DNA of 32,897 bases from Planctomycetaceae bacterium (GTDB lineage: Bacteria; Planctomycetota; Planctomycetia; Planctomycetales; Planctomycetaceae), in NCBI GenBank assembly GCA_900299185.1, contig OMIV01000273.1:1-32897 (forward strand). The letters are read 5' to 3'. Below are positions 1-8,500 of this stretch, one piece after another. Under the pieces are notes generated by a model that saw only the letters and a program-made list of their open reading frames with translations, made no database searches and had not been told where the DNA came from. Each line of letters starts with the position of its first letter. Within the stretch, counting starts at the first letter, position 1. The translations under genes were made by a program, and so were the position numbers.

Positions 1-1
1 A

Positions 2-1723
2 ACTACTACAGATGAAGACAAGCTGACGACCGTCGCGCCGGCAGCGGCGGCTCAGCTCGTGCCCATTTTCACGGTCGGCGTCGGTACTGAAGAGTCGATG
101 CTGGATCTCAATTTGTATGACGTCTCGGTGGATGACGTAGCGTTCTTGAATGATCCGATTGCCTTCACTGCGAAGCTGAAAGCGTCGGGCTTCAAGGGCA
201 AGCCAGTGTCGATCACGCTGCGAACGAAAGACGATCGCACCTTGTTGGCGTCGAAGCAGGTTATCGCTCCCGATGACGGAACAGTGTTGCCGATCGACTT
301 CACTTGGACTCCGAAACAACCGGGCGATTATCAGTTGGTGATTGAAGTCACTCCGCAGCCAACAGAAGTTGATAAGACAAATAACTCGGAGCAGCGTCAG
401 ATCAGCGTGCGAGAAGGTCGCATTCGAGTGTTGCTCGTCGATTCCATTCCGCGCTGGGAGTATCGCGAACTCAAATTCATGCTCGAACGTGAGAAGACCG
501 TCGAGCTGCATACCGTCTTGCAAGACGCGGACTTGGAATTTGCCGACCAGGACGTGACCGCTCAGGCGTTGCGCGGTCGATTCCCGGTGACCCGCGAGCA
601 ACTCAATTCGTATGACGTCGTGATCTTCGGCGACGTTGATTCCAAGCAATTGCAGCAAGCTGGACTCGACAACCTGCGCGACTTTGTGAAGGACTCTGGC
701 GGTGGTTTGATTGTTGTTGCTGGTCCGCAATTCACGCCGCAGGCGTATCTCGATACTCCGCTGGAAACCATGTTGCCAGTCGAGCTGGACGGCCTGCATG
801 TCCCGCCCGAGCAGGCGCCGATCACAACGCCGTTTCAACCGCAGCTCACCGTGGAGGGCATGAAGAGCACCCCGCTATTTCGCTTCGACGAAAATGAAAC
901 CGACAGTCTCATCGCTTGGAAGCGGCTGCCGGGGCTGTATTGGTTTGTCGAAACCCCCAAGCTCAAACCGGGAGCGATGGCGTTTGCCGAGCATCCGCAG
1001 AAGCAAGTGGAAGGACGGCGTTTGCCGATCATCTCGATTCAGCGATATGGCGGCGGCAAGGTGTTGTTCCATGCGACCGACGAAACGTGGCAGTGGCGCC
1101 GTCGGTTGGGGGATCTCTACTTTGGTCGCTATTGGATTCAGGCCATTCGATACTTGTCGCGGTCACACATGATCGGGCAGGCCAAGCAAGCCGAGCTGCG
1201 GGCGGATCGTGCGGTTTATCAACGCGATGACAGCGTCAATTTGCGCGTACGGTTCTTTGTAGAATCCGACACACCGACGTCTGACGACGGCGTGAAGGTC
1301 CGTGTTGAAAGTCGCACGGGAGTCAGTCAGGACGTGACGTTGAAGCGAGTCGGCCTTACTCCGCATGTCTTCGAGGGTTCGTTGCCGAGGTTGGTTGACG
1401 GTTCGTATCACTCGTGGGTGCTGACGCCCAGCTTTCCGGGGGCGCCGCCATCTGCGGACTTCCGAGTCGAGTCACCGGATCGAGAGTTGCGCGTTCGAGG
1501 CATTGACCGGCGCGAGCTGACGGCTGCCGCCACCACGACTCAGGGGCGAGCCTACAGTTTGTCGACCGTCGACAAACTCCCGGACGAGGTGCCACCCGGC
1601 AAGCCGTTGACGTTGCGGACTGACGAGCCAGTCTTGCTGTGGAATCGCTGGGAAGTACTGATCCTTTTCGTGTCACTGCTGACCGCCGAGTGGTTGCTGC
1701 GCAAGAAGCTAGGGCTGATGTAA
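2..1723 (+). CDS. vWA/CARDB/glutamine-amidotransferase-like membrane protein, 5' truncated
   Basis: The frame is open from base 2 to the TAA at 1721-1723, so the start lies outside the window. The first visible residues include PIFTVGVGTEE, which looks like the last strand of a von Willebrand A domain. Next comes a CARDB/Ig-like beta domain with DKTNNSEQR at its end (roughly residues 35-135 of the visible part). A Rossmann-like segment follows that begins VLLVDSIPRWEYREL and contains GGGLIVVAGPQF, as in the GATase1-like domains of planctomycete vWA proteins. One transmembrane helix (WEVLILFVSLLTAEWLL) ends in the basic tail RKKLGLM. The helix at the extreme C-terminus suggests the large domains face the periplasm. 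Such proteins often sit in BatA/aerotolerance-type clusters, but no MoxR or BatA is visible here, so function is inferred only from architecture. Confidence 0.75.
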   Translation, partial: TTTDEDKLTTVAPAAAAQLVPIFTVGVGTEESMLDLNLYDVSVDDVAFLNDPIAFTAKLKASGFKGKPVSITLRTKDDRTLLASKQVIAPDDGTVLPIDFTWTPKQPGDYQLVIEVTPQPTEVDKTNNSEQRQISVREGRIRVLLVDSIPRWEYRELKFMLEREKTVELHTVLQDADLEFADQDVTAQALRGRFPVTREQLNSYDVVIFGDVDSKQLQQAGLDNLRDFVKDSGGGLIVVAGPQFTPQAYLDTPLETMLPVELDGLHVPPEQAPITTPFQPQLTVEGMKSTPLFRFDENETDSLIAWKRLPGLYWFVETPKLKPGAMAFAEHPQKQVEGRRLPIISIQRYGGGKVLFHATDETWQWRRRLGDLYFGRYWIQAIRYLSRSHMIGQAKQAELRADRAVYQRDDSVNLRVRFFVESDTPTSDDGVKVRVESRTGVSQDVTLKRVGLTPHVFEGSLPRLVDGSYHSWVLTPSFPGAPPSADFRVESPDRELRVRGIDRRELTAAATTTQGRAYSLSTVDKLPDEVPPGKPLTLRTDEPVLLWNRWEVLILFVSLLTAEWLLRKKLGLM

Positions 1724-1784
1724 CGCGCGGTCGTAATCATTGGCGCGAAGACGGGCGGCTCTCTGACAGAGTTGACTGCGGACA

Positions 1785-1863
1785 TGGGACGTATGAGACA
1801 CATGGGTTTGGCGATGCGCTATTGATCGGTACGCAAAACACATTCGTCCTATATGTCTCATGG
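1785..1863. repeat. Inverted pair of 9-bp-period minisatellite fragments (consensus TGGGACnnA)
   Basis: At 1785-1811 three tandem 9-bp units follow TGGGACGTA/TGAGACACA. At 1841-1863 two units of the same pattern occur on the opposite strand. The arms 1793-1806 and 1848-1861 are complementary at 12 of 14 positions, so the pair could fold. It lies between the vWA gene and the sigma factor gene. The same unit recurs inside the giant gene at 2762-2806 and 5191-5217. Confidence 0.6.
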
Positions 1864-1920
1864 CAGTCATCGGCGGTCGTTACCGAACCCGCAATCGCTC
1901 AACGCCAATGGAACAACAGC

Positions 1921-2502
1921 ATGACCGACGAGGCGTCAGCGGAACTCGAACGGCGGTTACGGGCGGGGGATGAACTCGTTCTTACAGACATCCTGCGCAC
2001 TCATGGGCCGCCGGTGCGAGCCGTCCTCAAACGCCGCTTTGGTAGCACGCTGGATGACTCGGATTGGGAAGACGTTCTCGCCGTTGCGCTCTTTCGAGTG
2101 TGGCAGGCGCGGGACCGGTTTGATCCGCTCAAGGCTTCGTTGCGAGTTTGGTTTTTTCGCATCGCGGAGAACGCAGCTCGCGATGTGCTGAAAGTCGGAT
2201 GGCAGAAGGCTCGGTTGCTGGAAGTTGGCGTCGAGCCGATTGCTCTCGCGGAGGTCGCGGCGTTTCGACATCTCGATCTGCCGTTGCCGACCGAGACGCT
2301 GATCTCATCGGAATCTCTGCAAGCCGCGCTGGCTCTATTGCCGGAAGCTCAGCGGCAGATCGTGATGGCCGACGCTCAATCACGAGACGGCATCGTGCCG
2401 AGCGAGCAACTTGGAGCGGAACTCGGCCTGCCGCCGGGCACCGTGCGCGTCTACCGCAAGCGAGCACTCGATCGGCTCAGACGCGAGTTGAGCGAAACGT
2501 GA
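1921..2502 (+). CDS. ECF-type RNA polymerase sigma factor
   Basis: This gene encodes a 193-residue sigma-70 family protein of extracytoplasmic-function size. Region 2 is visible around residues 40-85, with EDVLAVALFRVWQARDRFDP followed by WFFRIAENAARDVLK. Region 4 is at the C-terminus, with LPEAQRQIVMADAQ and the helix-turn-helix AELGLPPGTVRVYRKRALDR. The ATG at 1921 was chosen because the frame upstream of it (open back to 1639) runs through the vWA gene's end and a repeat and has no sigma-like residues. The Shine-Dalgarno signal is weak. The next gene starts 61 bases downstream and encodes a membrane protein with a FecR domain, the usual partner of ECF sigma factors. Co-transcription and regulation of this factor by that protein are inferences. 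Confidence 0.9.
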   Translation: MTDEASAELERRLRAGDELVLTDILRTHGPPVRAVLKRRFGSTLDDSDWEDVLAVALFRVWQARDRFDPLKASLRVWFFRIAENAARDVLKVGWQKARLLEVGVEPIALAEVAAFRHLDLPLPTETLISSESLQAALALLPEAQRQIVMADAQSRDGIVPSEQLGAELGLPPGTVRVYRKRALDRLRRELSET

Positions 2503-2508
2503 CTCATT

Positions 2509-2534
2509 GAGTGCTCCGTCAAGCCGGAGCGCTC
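2509..2534 (+). promoter_or_regulatory. Intercistronic hairpin between sigma factor and giant FecR gene
   Basis: GAGTGCTCCG (2509-2518) pairs with CGGAGCGCTC (2525-2534), with one G-T pair and a 6-base loop. It lies directly after the sigma factor stop and is not followed by a T-run. It may protect the mRNA or attenuate read-through rather than terminate fully. Its role is inferred from position only. Confidence 0.4.
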
Positions 2535-2563
2535 CGGGAAATTGAAATTCAGAGGACGTCGCT

Positions 2564-5500
2564 ATGAGCGAACTCAATGAAGATCTCATCCGCAACCGCG
2601 TTACGGCGGTGCTGCGATTGAATGGGCATGCTCGCGAGTTTGAAGACCTTGAAACGCTGCTGGATGGCGCGGACGCTGAGCCGCTAACGGAAGCGGAGGT
2701 CGCTCGCGTGATGGCTCGGGTGCAGGAGTTGCGAGCTAGCGATGAGACCTCTGTGAAATCAGATGGTTCATCAGGCTCATTCGTCCCATCGGTCCCATAC
2801 GTCTCATCGACTTCGGAAAGACCATTCTTCCGCCATTCGGTGGTCGCCGTTGTTGCTGCCGTCTTCATCGCGGTGGGAATTTTTCTGACACAGCAATCGC
2901 AACGCACCGAGGTTGTTTCGATGCGAACCGGGCCGGCGAATGCGATTGCTCAAGCGGTGCCGCCGATCGTGAAGGCTCCGGCTCTAATTGAGGATGTGCT
3001 TCTCAACTGGAAGCCGTTGGAAGTTCGCGTCGGTGAGACTGTGCAGACCGGTGATCGAGAGCGGCGGCAAGTCGTGCTGCCGGATGGATCGAAGCTGTCA
3101 CTCAATGCCGGGACGAAGATCACTGTCGTTGCTGAGCGGCGCGTGAAGGTGCTCAGCGGCGAAGTGTTTGCCGAAGTGAATTCAGAACCGCAGGGCGACG
3201 GCCCTCTGCCGTTTGTCGTTGAGACGCTGCAGCGCGACGTGACGGCGCTCGGGACGAAGTTTGCAGTGAAGGCGGACAAAGACAGCGGCAATGTCGTTGT
3301 GACTCAAGGCAAGGTGCGTGTTGAGAATGTCGGCTTTCGCTCCGCGAAAGCACGGGGTGCAAATGATGAACGTGATGTCGATACCGGTTCGGCAGGCGAT
3401 CAGACAGACGCAGTTCTCGCGACATCGGATGCTGCTAAGACACAGAGTGTTTTCGCGGAGCGAAAGCCGACGATCATCAACGCTGGTGAGCAGCTCGCGT
3501 TGGCGACGCTCAAGGCCGAAGCGGCGCCGCGAGCTTCGCACTCGGTCGGTTGGACCCGCGATCTGATGACGACGCCTGAGAGCGTCATTGTCCCGAAGAA
3601 TCCGCATGCGGGCGGGTCAGTGCAGGTAGTTGATCCCAACGGACAAGAGATGAACCTGTCGTTGAGGCAGTTTCATGTTGATGTCCATATCGAAGACGGG
3701 TTCGCTCGTACGACGATCGATCAGACGTACTTCAATCACACGTGGCAGCGGCTCGAAGGGACGTTTCGGTTTCCTCTGCCGGCGGATGCGTCGCTGTCGA
3801 GACTGGCGATGTACGTGAATGGGAAGCTCATGGAAGGTGGCATGGTCGAGCGGAACTATGGCCGCAATGTCTTCGAGCAAGTCATGCACACTCGCCGCGA
3901 CCCGGCGTTGCTGGAGTGGATCGACGGCAGCACGTTTCAGATGCGCGTCTTCCCGCTCGAAGCTCGGCAAGAGAAGCGGATCGTCTTGAGCTACTCGCAA
4001 CGACTGCCGTCGGACTATGGGCGTTCGACGTATCGCTTCCCGGCGGGGCATTCGTTGGAAGGCGTCGGTGAGTGGTCGGCGGAAGTGCGGTTGAAGGGCG
4101 GGGCGGCGAAGGCAGGCGAGGAAGAAAAAATACAGACGGGCAAGAGTGGCCGTCCGACGCTCGCTTGGCATAGCCCTTCGCATGTGTTGAGCGCATCAAA
4201 CGATGGCAGCGATCTCGTGCTGAGGGATCGGGAGAAGTACTCGCTGCTGGATCGGGATCTCGTGGTTGAGTTCGATGAGGTCACGAGTGGGATAGGCTTC
4301 CAGCCTGTCAGTCAAACCACGTCAACAAGCGAACGACCTTCCAATTCAACGACGAAGGATCAAGGACGACAGACTGGAAGCCTATCCCACTGGCGATTCT
4401 CCGAGTTCGAGCAAGAGGGCTATCGCTACTTGAGGGTCCGTTATCGGCCTGAGTTGCTGGGAGGTGAGCAGCAGCGCCAGTCGACCAAGCCGGCTCGGCA
4501 TTGGGTGTTCCTCGTCGAGAACTCTGCCGATCGCGATCACGTGCTGGCGAAGACTCAGCAGACGATCGTCAGCACATTGCTGGAGCATGTGGAGCACGGC
4601 GACTCGTTCACGCTCATCCGAGCTGGGACGAAGCCGGAGTTGTTTCGAGGTAAGCCCGTCGCGTGCTCGAAGAAAAACGTCGCGGCGGCGATGGAGTTTC
4701 TCAAAGCGAAGGAGCCGATTGGAGCGCTCGATCTTGGAGCGGCACTCGGCGAGGTCGAGCGGGCTTGTCGAGGTCAGAAAGATTCCATCATCGTGCATGT
4801 GGGCTCGGGCATCGCGGTGCTCGGGGAAACGGATGAGAGCACGCTGCTGCGAAAAGTAGGACGGGCTGGAAGCCCATCCTACGTTGGCATCGCGGTCGGG
4901 AAGCGTTGGTCGAAGTCGTTCATGCAGAACGCCGCCGAGCGGACTCGGGGGATGGTCACGCAGATTAATCCTGATGAGGCCGTCGCTTGGCGCGCGTTTG
5001 AGTTGCTCTCGACGTTCAATGCGCCGCGATTGGTTGATGTCGCGTTTGAGTGCGAGCAACCTGGCGTCACGTTCTTGCCGTTCGAACGACAGATCGCCGA
5101 TGGGCAAGAAGTCGCGGCAGTGACACGGTTGCCGGCGGGGGCACAGTTGCCGCGACGCGTGACGGTTAAAGGCAGTGTCATCGGCGGTCATGGGACGAGT
5201 GGGACCGATGGGACGCAGGGGAGAAAGAGCGTTGCTTTCACGCAGGCGTTGGAAGTTCGTGACGTCGCTCAGCAGGCAAGTTATCTGCCGCGCACTTGGG
5301 CTCGCTTAGAGATTGATCGGCTCGTCGCGCTGGGGGCTGAAGAGCACAAGAACGCGATCATTGATCTCAGCAAAGCGATGTATGTTATGTCGCCGTTCAC
5401 GTCGCTGCTCGTGCTGGAAGACGAGGCGATGTATGAGCAATTCAAAGTTGATCGAGGTCGCAAAGATCATTGGGCGATGTATACCGCTCCGGCTGAGATC

Positions 5501-8500
5501 AAAGTCGTCACCGAAGAAGCAGTGGCGAACAACGATCCGCTCGAAGGCGTGCGTTCGAAGCTGGTCGAGCAAGCAAAGAAGTGGAAGGCGGCGCGCGAGC
5601 AACTCGATACCGCGATTCGTGAGCGACGTTCGCTGACCGACGTGCGGACGTTGGCTCGGAAGGTGCGTGTTGAAGTGGGCGAGACTCGTCGTCTTGCCGA
5701 ACGAGTCCGAGCGAGTGAGCAGACTCAAAGCGACAGCTTGAAGACGTTGTACGACTCGGTGCTGCAAATGCAGTTGTGGCAGCAATGGACTCCGCAGCCG
5801 GTGATCCCGGTGACTCACTACTGGGCCGACGGCAATTGGCAGAACCTTTGGTGGGACGACAGCAGTTCGCTCCAAGGCGTGCGAGATCCCGCGATCAACC
5901 GCTGGGGCCAGACACCGAATCATTGGAGCATGCGGGGACGCGGCATCTCGTCGCGGCCACAACTGCGATTAACGGGGGATGACTTCATTGCCGACGACTT
6001 TGTTTCGTCGTTGTCGTTCCCGCAGAACGGCCTTCCGACACGTTTTGGAATCCGAGACTCCGGCATTAGTGGGATTCGCTCCGACGTCAGCGTTGAGTCG
6101 ATGGAAGATGTGGGCGTGATGATCCTGAAGGGCAATCAGAGCGAGGTGGATAGCGTGCTCTCGATCATCCATCAGGTCGAAGAGTTGAGGGATGCAGGAG
6201 CGTTAGCGCTGCGAAAATGGAGTTTCACCGAATACAACAACGGCAATGGCGTGCTCGACCGAGAGGAGTACCTGCCGTTCTTCATGAGACAGCCGAGCCC
6301 GATGATTGCCGGGCCGGGACCGGGAGTGCTGCCGTCACTCACATTCCAGTTCGCCCAGCGACAGGGCTATTTCTACTATAGCGACAACGCGATCGACGAC
6401 GACGGGGATGAGCTTCAGCAATTCACGCCGCTCGAACTCGGAGGGCTACGGATCGAGCAGAGCTGGAACCGCCCTGAGTTGCTCACGTTTCAATCCATGA
6501 ATGGAGTCCGCAATGGAGTCGACTGGGGCGGAACGCCGGTCTGGGGCGAACACAGTGGCTGGGACTTGGCACCTAGTGGGAGAGTGCTGATGTCGTTTGT
6601 GAGTCCGCAGCCTCAACTGTTTGGCGGCGGCATGAACTTCGGCACGAACGTGGGCTTTATCCCGATGTTCTCAAAGACGAACGTCGAAGGCTTGGATCTC
6701 TACAACGATCAGCCCAACGTGTTCTTGAACTACAGCGGGCACAGCAACTTCGGAACGCTGCCGATGTCACGCGGCGGCTCAATGATGGGCGAGCCGCTGG
6801 GATTCGTCCGCAACAAGTTCATCGCGCCGCAAGGCCGCAGCTATCGAGGCCGCGCAGCGGAGTTTGACTTCGCCAGTGACTTCGACGGGATTCCGCTTCT
6901 ACGAGACAGTGATCGGTTCGACGGTGAAGGCATCAATCCCGAAGTGCGGCACCGATTAAGGACGTCACTTCGCTCGGGCTTGTTCAATATCAATGGTCGC
7001 GTGCCGGGACAGATCAACCTGAATGTGATCTCTCGACCGGATGTACTCGAAGAACTCGTCGCACTTGATGACTGGAATGAGATCACGCTCGATGGCCGCC
7101 TCGTCAAACAACCGCTTGATGAACCGTTCGAGCTTCAGCAAATCGGTGCTGCGACAACGATTCGCAAGATGTTCACATCGGACGCATGGGAGCGCAGTGC
7201 CTTTGAATGGGCTCTTCAACAGGATGTCATTGGGAACCACGGTACTCTTTGGCCGAACGAGTTCGATTCGCTCGCAAAGCTTCGTAAGCCGGTCTCGGTC
7301 AACTGCGAGAACAAGCAGCTCTCGACGGTGGTGCAAGAGGTACTGAGTGGGCTCGGCCTCGGTTGGGGATGGGACAATGCGGCGATGGCGGCTCCCAATG
7401 GCAACGTGCCGATTACGGTGCAGCTCAACAACGTCCCAGCAAGCGAGTGCTTGCGACAGATTCTCGAACCGCATGGCATGAGCTTCATCGTTCAGCCGGG
7501 CAACGTGCGAGTCGTCGCGAAGGACGAGGCTCGTAAGAACTGGATCAATCGCGCGGAGCGAGTCCGGCCACTCGTCGAATACGCGCCGGGATTAAGGACA
7601 TCGCAAGCCGATCGCTTGGCAGTCCTCGAAGCAGAAGGCGGCGAGGCAATGCAGCCTCGACGCGGCTCTGTGGCGAAGGACGCAGCGACGCTTATCAATA
7701 AAGCACGGGCTCGCGGTTGGGAAGAAGTGACGCTGAGATCAGCAGCAGGCTCTGACCGAGCTGGAAGCCCATGCTACCGAGTCGATGGCTCGGGGCGGTT
7801 CATGCTCGATCGCACGTTGGAGTCGGGGCTCAGCGAGCAACTGCGATCGGATGGCTTGCACTCATGGTCGCTGTATCCCGAGATCTCGCTCGGAGCCAAA
7901 CGCACTCTCAGCCGCTTTCATCGCGAGGAGTTTTCGTCGTTCGTTCCGTGGCTCGTGCCGAGCGCGGAGGATCTCAGTATCGGCGGCGATGTGACGCTCG
8001 TGAGCGAGCGTGTCATTCGGATTACTCCGAAGACGGTACGACGGACTTCTAGTCCGTCGATGCCGAAGAACTCGACGACCGACGGACTGGAAGTCCGTCG
8101 TACAACGAAGAGCGTCGAGGCGAAGGATGCCGAGTCGGTGACTGTCTATGTCGAACTCGAATTCGATGCTGAGGCGCGGCTTGTTGAACGGCGGATTTGC
8201 ATGGCCAAAGACGGCGAGAAGGATGTCACAACGATTACTCGCGTGACGTACTCGGCAGACGGACTCGTGCGGGTGTTTGGTCGCGAGAAAGAGCCGCTTG
8301 TCGAGTGCCGCTTCGAACGCAAGGCGATCGAGGCTCCGCAATTCATGCCGCAGACAAAGGGGCTTGTGGTGCTGCCTCTGCCTTATCGAGATCGCTCGCA
8401 CATGGGCTTCGAACTCGTGCGAGACGAACGCACGCCCGAGGACATCGCGAACAATCGCAATGGCAAGATCCACTTTGATCGGCTCAGCGATGAGCAAGTC

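Noticed and set aside
1639-1920. N-terminal extension of the sigma factor from an upstream start
   Set aside because: The extra 94 residues overlap the vWA gene end and the minisatellite and are unlike any sigma factor.
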